A program made the translations under genes and the position numbers. Shown piece by piece: positions 25,616 to 33,741 of a stretch of DNA of 64,000 nt. Source of the DNA: Oceanicaulis sp. MMSF_3324. Lineage in GTDB: Bacteria > Pseudomonadota > Alphaproteobacteria > Caulobacterales > Maricaulaceae. A model generated the notes under the pieces. It did not search any database. It was not told the origin of the DNA and saw only the letters and a list, made by a program, of their open reading frames with translations. The number at the start of each line of letters is the position of its first letter. The stretch's first letter is position 1. The stretch covers positions 17,765 to 81,764 of the forward strand of contig NZ_JASHIU010000014.1 of assembly GCF_030733545.1 (NCBI RefSeq), read 5' to 3'.

Positions 25616-27073
25616 TTGAGCGCATCAGGCCGCACCGTTCTGTTCGTGCTGGGAGTCATGCTCGCCAGCCTGTCCGCCGCCATGTTCGCACCGGCGATCG
25701 CCGACCTGCAAGACGACGGCCAGGCGGCGCACGCCTTCTTTGGCGCCGGCGCCTTCGGGCTCGCGCTTGGCGGGATCATGACCCTGATGGGCCGCGGCAC
25801 GGCCAAGGACCTGACGCCACGCGGCGCCATCCTTCTGACCGGAGGGGCGTGGATCGTGCTGTCGGTCGCCGCGGCAATCCCGCTCAAATTGTCCGGGTTG
25901 GACATCAGCTGGACGGACGCCCTGTTCGAGGCCACCTCCGGCATCACCACCACCGGCGCGACCGTGCTGACCGGGCTTCAGGACCTGCCTGCCGGCATCC
26001 TGCTCTGGCGCTCCATCCTGCAATGGATTGGCGGGGTCGGCATCATCGTCACCGCCATGGCGATCTGGCCGTTGCTGGGCATTGGCGGCATGCAGCTGTT
26101 CCGGCTTGAAAGCTCTGACACATCTGAAAAGGCCCTGCCCCGCGCCGGGCAGATCGCAGGCGCGGTCGGCCTTATCTATCTCGTACTGACCTTCCTGTGC
26201 TTCCTGGCCTATCTGGGCGCCGACATGACGCCCTTCCAGGCGATCAACCACGCCATGACCACGGTGGCGACCGGCGGGTTCTCCACGCATGACGCCTCGA
26301 TCGGCGCCTTTGTCGGCGGCGGCGCCGATCTTGTGGCGCTTGTGTTCATGGTGCTGGCGGGGCTGCCTTTCGTGCTGTTCCTGCGCGCCGCCCAGGGGCG
26401 CCCGGACCTTCTGATTTTCGACACTCAGGCGCGCGCCTTCCTCCTGGTGGTGGTGACCGCCTCACTCATCCTGACGCTGTTTCTGGTGGTGCAGGATCCA
26501 CATGACCATGACTATCTGCCGGCCTGGCGACTGGCCGCGGTCAACGCGGTCTCGGTGCTGACGGGCACCGGCTACGCCTCGACCGATTTCTGGCTCTGGG
26601 GCGGGGGCGCGGCCGGGATCTTCTTTGTGTTGATGTTCATTGGCGGCTGCGCCGGATCGACCAGCTGTTCGGTCAAGATTTTCCGCTATCAGATCGCCGC
26701 TTCAGCGATGAACGCCTATATCGCCCAGTACGCACGACCGAATGCGGTCAAACCCATCCGCTATCGCAATCAGACGGTTCCCGATGAGACGGTGCGCTCG
26801 GTTCTGGGCTTTTTCTTCCTGTTCTTCCTGACCTTCGGGATCAGCGCCTCGCTGCTCGCCCTGATCGGACTGGATCCGGTCACCGCCGTCACCGGCGCCG
26901 CCACCACGCTCGCCAATGTCGGTCCGGGCCTGGGCGACATCATCGGCCCCGCCGGCTCGTTCCAGACCCTGCCCGCGACCGCCAAATGGGTCATGACCGC
27001 CAATATGATCATCGGCCGGCTGGAGATCATGGTGATTTTCGTGCTGCTGGCGCCGCGCTTCTGGCGTGGCTAG
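25616..27073 (+). CDS. trkH: Potassium uptake channel subunit TrkH
   Basis: Potassium channel-like subunit of 485 aa with four M1-P-M2 repeats. The selectivity-filter glycines appear in TSGITTTGATVL, TVATGGFSTHD, LTGTGYASTD and ANVGPGLGD. It usually works with the NAD/ATP-binding regulator TrkA, which is not encoded nearby. I took the TTG at 25616, preceded by GAG, because the first helix follows within eight residues. A GTG nine codons later is possible but would cut that helix. It is 19 bases after apaG, so the two are probably cotranscribed. Confidence 0.93.
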   Translation: MSASGRTVLFVLGVMLASLSAAMFAPAIADLQDDGQAAHAFFGAGAFGLALGGIMTLMGRGTAKDLTPRGAILLTGGAWIVLSVAAAIPLKLSGLDISWTDALFEATSGITTTGATVLTGLQDLPAGILLWRSILQWIGGVGIIVTAMAIWPLLGIGGMQLFRLESSDTSEKALPRAGQIAGAVGLIYLVLTFLCFLAYLGADMTPFQAINHAMTTVATGGFSTHDASIGAFVGGGADLVALVFMVLAGLPFVLFLRAAQGRPDLLIFDTQARAFLLVVVTASLILTLFLVVQDPHDHDYLPAWRLAAVNAVSVLTGTGYASTDFWLWGGGAAGIFFVLMFIGGCAGSTSCSVKIFRYQIAASAMNAYIAQYARPNAVKPIRYRNQTVPDETVRSVLGFFFLFFLTFGISASLLALIGLDPVTAVTGAATTLANVGPGLGDIIGPAGSFQTLPATAKWVMTANMIIGRLEIMVIFVLLAPRFWRG

Positions 27074-27570
27074 ACGCCTTTGAGGATATCGCGGATGAAG
27101 GCGCCCTTGGCGTCGCGATAGCGCTCCATCTCACGCCCCCGATAGGCGCGCTTGAGCGCGTTATACCGGGCAAGCAGGGCCTTGTCCGCCAGCAGCGCGT
27201 CCCGAAAATCGGTAAAGCGATCAAACTCGTCGCCGTTCACGACGAGCTTCACATCGACCTCCATGGCGTAGCCGGGGGCAAGATAGGCGACAAAGCCCTT
27301 GCGCCGGGCGGACCTAGGGTTGGGGGTGTGGGTGCGGTCGAGATAATCGCGCGCCGCCTCAAAATCCTCTTCGGGCACGCGCACGGCGATATCGAGATCG
27401 CCCTTGGTTTCGCACCCTTCGATGGCGGTTGCGCCCACATGCAGCGCCTCGGCCGAGCGCGGCAGTTGCCGGGCGTGCTGACGCCGCCATGTCTCGAACG
27501 CCGCCAAGGCGCGTTGACGCGCATCCTCGGGGTCCGGGCTTAGCAGGAAGAGCGCGGAATCATCGCTCAT
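27070..27570 (-). CDS. GrpB family protein (nucleotidyltransferase-like fold)
   Basis: A 166-aa protein whose core AEALHVGATAIEGCETKGDLDIAVRV matches the GrpB (UPF0157) pattern H-x-G-S/A-T-x-x-x-G-x-x-x-K-x-x-D-I. The two acidic residues DLDIAV and EVDVKLV are arranged as in minimal nucleotidyltransferases. In some proteins this domain is fused to dephospho-CoA kinase; here it stands alone. ATG 27570 overlaps the hslO stop by one base (TGATG), so translation is coupled. It ends convergent with trkH, overlapping it by 4 bases. Confidence 0.82.
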   Translation of the reverse strand: MSDDSALFLLSPDPEDARQRALAAFETWRRQHARQLPRSAEALHVGATAIEGCETKGDLDIAVRVPEEDFEAARDYLDRTHTPNPRSARRKGFVAYLAPGYAMEVDVKLVVNGDEFDRFTDFRDALLADKALLARYNALKRAYRGREMERYRDAKGAFIRDILKGV

Positions 27571-28553
27571 CAATCGTTCGCTTTTGCAAAGGCGTCGATC
27601 TCTTCTGCGGTGAAGCGCCATTCGCTCTTGCAGTACTCGCAGGTCATCGCGATCGAGCCATCATCCTTGGCCATGTGCTCGCGATCATCCGCAGGGAAGC
27701 GCGCCAGGAGCTCGGCCAGTCGCGCCCGACCACAGGTGCAGTACCGTTCGACCTCGCGCTCGGCCTGGACCCGCACGCCATCCTCATGGAACAGGCGGTA
27801 GAGCACCCGTCCCGCCGTCAGCTCCGGATCGATCAGCTCGTCATCCTCGACCGTGTTGAACAAGGCGAGCGCGTGCTCGAAATCCTCGGCGTCGGACGGA
27901 CGGCTGTCATCAGCCGCCAGCTTCTGGATCAACGCCCCGCCGCCGCGCCAGACGGTCTGCCCGCCTTCGAGCATTTGCTGGCCCACAGCCAGACGCAGCC
28001 GGGTCGGCACCTGTTCGGACTGGGCGAAATAATGCTCTGCGCTGGCGGCCAGGGTATCGCCCTCGATCGCCGTCACGCCCTGATAGCGCTCCATCCCCTC
28101 ACCGGGATCGATCGTCATGACGAAATGGCCCTTGCCCAGAAGCTCCACAGGCTTGAGCGGGCCATCGGACTGGGCTTCAAGCGCCTGAACACGGTCGGGG
28201 TCATACTTGGCGTAGGCGCGCACGCCCTGCCCCGGCACGAAATCGGCGACCACAAAGCCTACCGCGCCATCGCCTTCAATCGCCTGCCCCTGAGAGCCCG
28301 GACCACTGGCCTGAACGATCAGCCGTCCGTCAAATTTCAGGGAATCCCCGATCAGAATGGCCACAAGGGCGCATTCGCCGACCAGACGGGACACAGAAGC
28401 CGGGTAGTTGTGCGTGGACAGGATTTTGTCGATCGTTTCGCCCAGACGGACCAACCGTCCACGCACGCTTAAGCCTTCGAGCTGGAACGTAAGAACGATA
28501 TTGTCGCCTGCGCCCAGTGCGTCAGGGCCAGGAGTGGAAGTCATATCAGTCAT
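27570..28553 (-). CDS. hslO: Redox-activated chaperone Hsp33
   Basis: Holdase chaperone switched on by oxidation in the cytosol. The 327-aa protein has the N-terminal chaperone domain and the C-terminal zinc redox switch with CTCG (C-x-C) and CEYC (C-x-x-C), about 33 residues apart. The start could be ATG 28553 or ATG 28544; GACGGAACGT lies before the first. It sits directly downstream of argD (26 bases), an order common in alphaproteobacteria except that argF is normally between. Confidence 0.95.
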   Translation of the reverse strand: MTDMTSTPGPDALGAGDNIVLTFQLEGLSVRGRLVRLGETIDKILSTHNYPASVSRLVGECALVAILIGDSLKFDGRLIVQASGPGSQGQAIEGDGAVGFVVADFVPGQGVRAYAKYDPDRVQALEAQSDGPLKPVELLGKGHFVMTIDPGEGMERYQGVTAIEGDTLAASAEHYFAQSEQVPTRLRLAVGQQMLEGGQTVWRGGGALIQKLAADDSRPSDAEDFEHALALFNTVEDDELIDPELTAGRVLYRLFHEDGVRVQAEREVERYCTCGRARLAELLARFPADDREHMAKDDGSIAMTCEYCKSEWRFTAEEIDAFAKAND

Positions 28554-28579
28554 ACGTTCCGTCTCGTTCCGCTTGTTGA

Positions 28580-29764
28580 TTACTCAGGCTGCAGCTCGCC
28601 AAGCGCCTTGTCGAGAGCGCTGACTGCTTCACGCACATGATCTTCAGTGATGATCAGCGGCGGGGCCATGCGCGCCACATTGTCCCCGGCCGCGCCCATC
28701 AGGAGATGGTGATCGCGCGCCTTGCCGACAAGCGTGCGGTTGACGAAGCCGTCCTTGAGCTTCAGCCCGATCAGCAGACCCCGGCCGCGCAGCTCCTCAA
28801 CCTTGTCAGAATGCTCGTCCGCAACGCCTGACAGGGCCTGGCGCAGCGTGTTCGAGATATCATTGACGTGCTCCATGAAGCCGGGCTTGGTCAGCTCGTC
28901 ATAGACGACATTGCCGACCGCCATGGCGAGCGGGTTGCCGCCGAAGGTCGAACCGTGCGTGCCCACGACCATGTGCTCGCCTGCGGCGTCCGTGGTCAGG
29001 CAGGCGCCCATGGGGAAGCCGCCGCCCACGCCCTTGGCCACGGCCATGATGTCGGGCTTGGCGGTTTCGGCCCATTCATGCGCCCAGACCTTGCCGGTCC
29101 GGCCGGCGCCGCACTGGACTTCATCATAGATCAGCAGAAGGCCGTGCTCGTCGCACAGCTCACGCAAGCCGCGCAGGCACACATCCGGAATGGCGCGCAC
29201 GCCGCCTTCGCCCTGTACAGGCTCGACGATGATCGCGGCGGTCTCTTCGGTGATGGCCGCTTTCAGGGCGTCATGATCGCCAAACTCGACCTGATCGAAC
29301 CCTTCCATCGCCGGACCGAAGCCCTCGAGGTATTTGGGATTGCCGCCGGCATTGATGCCGCCATAGGAGCGACCGTGGAAGGCGCCGGTGAAGGTGATGA
29401 TGCGATACTTGTCCGGACGGCCATTGGCGAAATGGTAATGGCGGGCCGATTTCAGCGCGCATTCCACCGCTTCGGTGCCCGAATTGGTGAAGAACACCCG
29501 GTCCGCAAAGCTGTCGCGGCAATACTTCTGCGCCAGTTCGATCTGGCCCGGCACCCGGAACATGTTGGAGGTGTGCCAGAGCTTGTCCGCCTGCTCTTTC
29601 AGAGCCGCCACCGCCTTGGGATGGGCGTGGCCCAGCGCATTCACCGCAATGCCGGAGATGAAATCGAGATACTGCTCACCATTCTTCTCGATCAGGTAAG
29701 CGCCCTCACCGCGGACGAAATCGAGATCCGGCGGCGAATAGGTGTTCATCAACGGCTTGGGCAT
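28580..29764 (-). CDS. argD: Acetylornithine aminotransferase
   Basis: PLP-dependent class III aminotransferase of 394 aa for arginine (and possibly lysine) biosynthesis. The N-terminus MNTYSPPDLDFVRGEGAYL is typical of ArgD. The PLP lysine lies in AVAKGVGGGFPMGA and the TFGGNPLAMA phosphate-binding segment follows. ATG 29764 has GGGAG six bases upstream. It is probably cotranscribed with hslO and the GrpB-fold gene. The ornithine carbamoyltransferase gene argF is not in this window. Confidence 0.95.
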   Translation of the reverse strand: MPKPLMNTYSPPDLDFVRGEGAYLIEKNGEQYLDFISGIAVNALGHAHPKAVAALKEQADKLWHTSNMFRVPGQIELAQKYCRDSFADRVFFTNSGTEAVECALKSARHYHFANGRPDKYRIITFTGAFHGRSYGGINAGGNPKYLEGFGPAMEGFDQVEFGDHDALKAAITEETAAIIVEPVQGEGGVRAIPDVCLRGLRELCDEHGLLLIYDEVQCGAGRTGKVWAHEWAETAKPDIMAVAKGVGGGFPMGACLTTDAAGEHMVVGTHGSTFGGNPLAMAVGNVVYDELTKPGFMEHVNDISNTLRQALSGVADEHSDKVEELRGRGLLIGLKLKDGFVNRTLVGKARDHHLLMGAAGDNVARMAPPLIITEDHVREAVSALDKALGELQPE

Positions 29765-29827
29765 GAGAGGCTCCCTGGGTGGAAAGGGGTGAACAATGAG
29801 AGGTGCGCTGATCTAGGACCAGACGCG

Positions 29828-30664
29828 TCAGCTCTTCAAGCGCCAGCCTGAGCGCAGAAGCAGATAGGACGCGACCAGCAGCGCGATATTGATGGCCAGC
29901 ACCACGAGACCGCCGATCAGAAGCGGGCTGTCATGGGCGCCGATGAAGCCATAGCGGAAGCCGTCAATCATGAAGAAGACCGGGTTCACATGGCTGATCG
30001 TGTAAAACGGCTCGGGCAGGATCTCGACCGAGTAGAAGGTGCCGGACAGGAACGCCAGGGGCATGATGATGAAGTTGGTGATCACCGCGAGGTGATCAAA
30101 CTTCTCCGCCCACAGACCCGCGATCAGACCGATCATCGACATCATCGCCGCCGCCGAGAGCCCGAAATACAGCATCGCCCAGAGATGGCTGATCGACACG
30201 TCCACAAAGGGCGCAACGGCGAGCGCCGTAGCCGTCCCGACGATGACTCCGCGCGTCACCGCGCCGCCAATGAAGGCGGCGGCCAGCTCGCCCGGCGAGA
30301 GCGGCGGCATCAGGAAATCCACCGTATTGCCCTGCACCTTCGCCACGATGAGTGAGGAAGAGGAATTCGCGAAGCTGTTGTTGAGCATGCCCAGCATGAT
30401 CAGGCCGGGGGCGACAAAAGCAGTGAAGTCCACGCCCATCACCTCGCCCCGCCGCGATCCGATCGCGAGCGAAAAGACGATCATGTAAAGCAGAGTCGTC
30501 GCCACAGGGGCCAGTACGGTCTGGAAGCTGACCTTCAGGAACCGGCGCACTTCCTTCTTGTAGAGCGTCCACAAGCCGAGCCAGTTCACAGCGCCCAGCG
30601 GTCGCGGCTGCGGGGGTGTGGAAACAGCTGTGGATTGCGGCGCCGAGGCGGCTTGATCTGACAT
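29828..30664 (-). CDS. ABC-2 type transporter permease
   Basis: A 278-aa inner-membrane permease with about six helices (first near residue 47). The cytoplasmic start reads WLGLWTLYKKEVRRFLKVSFQTVLAPV and the late segment is GTFYSVEILPEPFYTISHVNPVFFMIDGFRYG, both typical of YadH/NodJ-like ABC-2 permeases. These export polysaccharide, lipid or drugs with a separate ATPase. No ATPase gene is adjacent in the window, so the partner is unlinked. ATG 30664 follows AAGGGGAG. It ends about 63 bases from argD. Confidence 0.9.
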   Translation of the reverse strand: MSDQAASAPQSTAVSTPPQPRPLGAVNWLGLWTLYKKEVRRFLKVSFQTVLAPVATTLLYMIVFSLAIGSRRGEVMGVDFTAFVAPGLIMLGMLNNSFANSSSSLIVAKVQGNTVDFLMPPLSPGELAAAFIGGAVTRGVIVGTATALAVAPFVDVSISHLWAMLYFGLSAAAMMSMIGLIAGLWAEKFDHLAVITNFIIMPLAFLSGTFYSVEILPEPFYTISHVNPVFFMIDGFRYGFIGAHDSPLLIGGLVVLAINIALLVASYLLLRSGWRLKS

Positions 30665-30743
30665 GAGCGACTCCCCTTAAGGCTCTGTACGCGCATCTAG
30701 CACGCCGGTCGCGGCCTGTTGAGGCCATGCAATGCGCAAGAAG

Positions 30744-30765
30744 TTATCCACGGGCGAATCGAGTC
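30744..30765 (+). promoter_or_regulatory. DnaA-box-like site next to a GANTC doublet upstream of gcrA
   Basis: TTATCCACG (30744-30752) matches eight of nine bases of the DnaA box TTATCCACA. Four bases later GAATCGAGTC (30756-30765) supplies two adjacent GANTC sites, the target of the CcrM methyltransferase. A second, inverted box-like TGTGGATGA is at 30862-30870. In Caulobacter DnaA activates gcrA, so the layout fits a conserved cell-cycle circuit. Confidence 0.55.
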
Positions 30766-30896
30766 GGCATCTTGTGCCTAGCGACGCAGGGGATACTGTA
30801 TCTCGTGTTCACACCCCAGATGTAGGGCAAGGCAATGACCCTATCACTAGGTGTAGAATATGTGGATGAGCTTAATTGGGCGAGGAGCGCACCGCC

Positions 30897-31454
30897 ATGG
30901 CGTGGACCGAAGACCGTGTGGAAACCCTGAAAAAGCTGTGGGCTGATGGCCTGAGCGCCAGTCAGATCGCCAAGCAGCTGGGCGGGGTCACCCGTAACGC
31001 CGTGATCGGCAAAGTGCACCGTCTGGGCCTGTCCGGCCGCGCGGCGCCCTCGCGCCCAGCGCGCCGTCCGGCCCCACGGCCGGCCCCGCGTCCCGCGGCC
31101 AAACCCGCCGTGGCGAAAGCGACTGCGCCGCAGGCTGCACCGGCCAAGCCCAAGCCTGTTGTCGCCGAAGCCAAGTCCGCGCCGCTGGCCGCTCCCAAGG
31201 ATGCCGCGAAGCTCCCCAATGGCGAATACGCCACTGTGCTGACCCTGCGCGAAGGCATGTGCAAATGGCCGATCGGCGACCCGACCGACACTGAATTCCG
31301 CTTTTGCGGCCGCCATTCCGGCATTGGCAACGCCTATTGCGAAGCCCATGCCCAGCTGGCCTACCAGCCTCAAGCCAAGCGCAAGCGCAAGCCCGGCGAT
31401 GACGCCAAGGCCGTGCTCGACAGCCTGCAGGCGGCGCGCCGCGTGAACTTCTAG
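30897..31454 (+). CDS. gcrA: Cell-cycle regulator GcrA
   Basis: Transcription cofactor that binds sigma-70 RNA polymerase and methylated GANTC promoters to drive S-phase genes, known from Caulobacter. The 185-aa protein has the N-terminal helix-turn-helix MAWTEDRVETLKKLWADGLS with GGVTRNAVIGKVHRLGL, an Ala/Pro/Lys-rich linker, and the C-terminal sigma-binding domain with LREGMCKWPIGDP, FCGR and YCEAHA. ATG 30897 follows GAGGAG; an upstream in-frame codon is less likely. It is preceded by DnaA-like and GANTC sites and followed by a strong terminator. Confidence 0.96.
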   Translation: MAWTEDRVETLKKLWADGLSASQIAKQLGGVTRNAVIGKVHRLGLSGRAAPSRPARRPAPRPAPRPAAKPAVAKATAPQAAPAKPKPVVAEAKSAPLAAPKDAAKLPNGEYATVLTLREGMCKWPIGDPTDTEFRFCGRHSGIGNAYCEAHAQLAYQPQAKRKRKPGDDAKAVLDSLQAARRVNF

Positions 31455-31476
31455 TCTGACCTCACATCAGACTCAC

Positions 31477-31506
31477 AAAAGCCCCGGTCATTGGCCGGGG
31501 CTTTTT
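31477..31506. terminator. Bidirectional terminator between gcrA and the GNAT gene
   Basis: AAAAGCCCCGG and CCGGGGCTTTT pair perfectly over 11 bases with a 7-base loop; A-run and T-run flank it on both strands. It ends gcrA on the plus strand. The stop codon of the convergent GNAT gene lies inside the loop (31488-31490). Confidence 0.88.
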
Positions 31507-31994
31507 CGTGGCGCGAGCGAAAGCTCGTATCTCAGAAAGCGCTGACCGGCATGATCATCCTCTCCGGCATACACTGCGCCATAGCGCGTCAGGGCTGAAA
31601 GGGAGCGGCGTGACGGCGCCAGAAGAAAGCTGATCACCTCGATCCGCTCATCATGGCGGGCGAACTCCAGCGCCTTGAGAAAAACGGATCGCCCCAGGCC
31701 GAACGCCTCCGGGGTCAAAACCAGGCCAAAATCCCAGGTTTCGCCGTCCTTTTCGAACCCGCCCCAGCCCACATAGCGCTCCCCTGAATAGATCGCCCAA
31801 TGGCCCAAACCGTCCTTGATCCAGCGTTGACGCTTGGCAGCCTGAAAGGCCTGAGCGTCCTGTATGGTCCAAGGATGCGTCAGCAGCGGCAGGTGGGCGG
31901 CCACGCGCGGATCATTCATGTGCGTCACGAGCTGCTCGGGCGGGACAGCGCCCAGATCATCAAAGCGGAGGGATGAGGAGACTTGGTCAATCAT
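31488..31994 (-). CDS. GNAT family N-acetyltransferase
   Basis: A 168-aa acetyltransferase of the Gcn5-related fold, with the early segments GHWAIYSGERYVGWGGFEKDG and WDFGLVLTPEAFGLGRSVFLKALEF forming beta4 and the acetyl-CoA loop, though the usual R/Q-x-x-G-x-G/A is only loosely kept. The substrate is unknown. ATG 31994 is chosen over a frame extension of twelve codons; the ribosome-binding site is weak (AGGG). Its last codons are part of the gcrA terminator stem. Confidence 0.78.
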   Translation of the reverse strand: MIDQVSSSLRFDDLGAVPPEQLVTHMNDPRVAAHLPLLTHPWTIQDAQAFQAAKRQRWIKDGLGHWAIYSGERYVGWGGFEKDGETWDFGLVLTPEAFGLGRSVFLKALEFARHDERIEVISFLLAPSRRSLSALTRYGAVYAGEDDHAGQRFLRYELSLAPRKSPGQ

Positions 31995-32146
31995 GGCCCT
32001 GAAATATAGCGCCAAAGCGCGAAGGCCCAATCAATAGCCGGTCACGATCCAGCCAGACATGGCCTGTCGCGCTTGACCCATTGACCGCTGGAGAGTGAGA
32101 TCATTCTCGCTCGCGCTTTATTCCGCCTGGCTCCGGAGCGATTGAC

Positions 32147-32428
32147 TTGATCTGGCTCAGCCTACTTCCCGCCCTCCTGGATCTGGCGTTTACAGTCCAC
32201 AATATCCTGAGATGGGGCATCGAGGCAGAGGACAACCCATTATGGAAATGGGTGCACCGGCACGGTGGATTAACAGGGATCGTGCTGGCCTTTCTGGCCC
32301 TCGTCACGGCATTGGCGGCAGTCGCCTATGCATATGACCTGCTCCCCGTGCTCGCCCTGATCTACATGCCGCCTCTGATCGCCCATATTGTGATCATACC
32401 GCACAATATCCGTGCGGAACGTCGTTAG
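32147..32428 (+). CDS. Small three-helix membrane protein
   Basis: A 93-aa hydrophobic protein with three helices (about residues 3-22, 43-62 and 66-84) and a loop WKWVHRHGGLTG. It starts at TTG 32147, eight bases after GGAG. No ATG is available. It ends with a basic tail IRAERR. I recognise no family. It faces nrdB convergently across the nrdB terminator. Confidence 0.6.
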   Translation: MIWLSLLPALLDLAFTVHNILRWGIEAEDNPLWKWVHRHGGLTGIVLAFLALVTALAAVAYAYDLLPVLALIYMPPLIAHIVIIPHNIRAERR

Positions 32429-32450
32429 CAGAAACGCGCTTGATCCCATG

Positions 32451-32482
32451 AAAAACCCCGACGAGCAGAACTCGCCGGGGTT
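32451..32482 (-). terminator. Terminator of nrdB
   Basis: On the minus strand AACCCCGGCGAG pairs with CTCGTCGGGGTT (one mismatch) over a 5-base loop and is followed by five T residues, 26 bases past the nrdB stop. Confidence 0.8.
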
Positions 32483-32508
32483 GTCAGAACCAGAGATAAG
32501 GGCCCGCC

Positions 32509-33555
32509 TTATTCCGCCGGCGTTGCGCCGGCATTCACCGCGCGCTTCATCATCATGTTGTCGAAGTTCGACCAGACGCCGGCATCGCCATGCCAGTCGC
32601 CCTGGGTGGCGCCCTTGGAATATTCCGTGGCCCGCGCTTCGAAGAAGTTTGCGTGCTCGACCCCGTTCAGGATCTCGGTCAGCCACGGAATTGGGTGCTC
32701 TTCCACGCCATAGATTGTGGGCAGCTTGAGCTGCTTCATGCGCCAGTCGGCGATGTAGCGAATGTAGTTCTTGATGTCTTCAGGCGTCATGCCTTCGACT
32801 TCGCCGGCCTCGAACGCGAGCTCGATGAACTTGTCCTCAAGCTTGACCACTGTCTGGCAGCAATCGGCGATGTCGTCCTTCACGCTCTTGGTCAGCGCAC
32901 CGGTTTCATCGGCGAAGGTGTGGAACAGCTTCATCATCCCTTCGCAATGCAGCGACTCATCGCGCACCGACCAGGACACGATCTGGCCCATGCCCTTCAT
33001 CTTGTTGAAGCGCGGGAAATTCATCAGCATCGCGAAGCTGGCGAACAGCTGAAGGCCTTCGGTGAAGCCGCCGAACACCGCCATCGAAGTCAGGATGTCT
33101 TTTTCGGTCTCACAGCCGAACTTGCCCAGATAGTCGTGCTTGGCCGCCATCTCCTCGTACTCCATGAAGGCGGAGAACTCGGTGTCGGGCATGCCAATGG
33201 TTTCCAGCAACAGCGCATAGGCTGCGATGTGGATCGTCTCCATGTTGGAGAAGGCGGCGAGCATCATGCGCACTTCAACCGGTTTGAAGAGCGGCATGTA
33301 GTTTTCCATGTAGTTCGCGCCGACTTCCACATCCGACTGGGTGAAGAAGCGGAAGATCTGTGTCAGCAGATTGCGCTCCTTGTCGGTCAGCTTGGTCGCC
33401 CAGTCCTTGCAGTCCTCGCCCAGCGGCACCTCTTCAGGCAGCCAGTGCACCTGGGACTGCACCTTCCAGAAGTCATACGCCCACGGATAGCGGAACGGCT
33501 TGTAGGTCAGGCTGGGAGTCAAAAGGCCCGGGCGGTCTGAAGCGACGGTAAGCAT
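32509..33555 (-). CDS. nrdB: Ribonucleotide reductase class I, small (radical) subunit
   Basis: Beta subunit (348 aa) that holds the diiron-tyrosyl radical for making deoxynucleotides. The iron ligands and radical Tyr are visible in METIHIAAYA (Glu, His and Tyr spaced as E115/H118/Y122 in E. coli) and in SVRDESLHCEGM (Glu and His). ATG 33555 gives the family N-terminus; an in-frame extension of nineteen codons is unlikely. The promoter has two NrdR-like boxes and a DnaA-like box. The partner nrdA is 2.4 kb away, with two outer-membrane protein genes between. Confidence 0.95.
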   Translation of the reverse strand: MLTVASDRPGLLTPSLTYKPFRYPWAYDFWKVQSQVHWLPEEVPLGEDCKDWATKLTDKERNLLTQIFRFFTQSDVEVGANYMENYMPLFKPVEVRMMLAAFSNMETIHIAAYALLLETIGMPDTEFSAFMEYEEMAAKHDYLGKFGCETEKDILTSMAVFGGFTEGLQLFASFAMLMNFPRFNKMKGMGQIVSWSVRDESLHCEGMMKLFHTFADETGALTKSVKDDIADCCQTVVKLEDKFIELAFEAGEVEGMTPEDIKNYIRYIADWRMKQLKLPTIYGVEEHPIPWLTEILNGVEHANFFEARATEYSKGATQGDWHGDAGVWSNFDNMMMKRAVNAGATPAE

Positions 33556-33639
33556 GGCGTTTCTTTCTCGGCTCTGCGCGTTCGGTATGAGGGGCAGGAA
33601 CGTTTTCAGCACGACAGATAGCGCTTCAGCCCCTCAGGT

Positions 33640-33698
33640 CCACTACATATTGTGTCGCAATGAGTCTGGTTTCCAGTGTATTAATCCGGTTATCCACG
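33640..33698 (-). promoter_or_regulatory. NrdR-like box pair and DnaA-like box upstream of nrdB
   Basis: CCACTACATATTGTGT (33640-33655) fits the NrdR palindrome ACACTATATATTGTGT at 14 of 16 positions. A weaker second copy starts 33 bases further (33673-33688). TTATCCACG at 33690-33698 matches eight of nine DnaA-box bases. The sites are 85-143 bases upstream of the nrdB ATG. Confidence 0.6.
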
Positions 33699-33741
33699 TT
33701 GGAAGAAACTTGACCCGGACGCGACTCAAACCGGCCATCGG

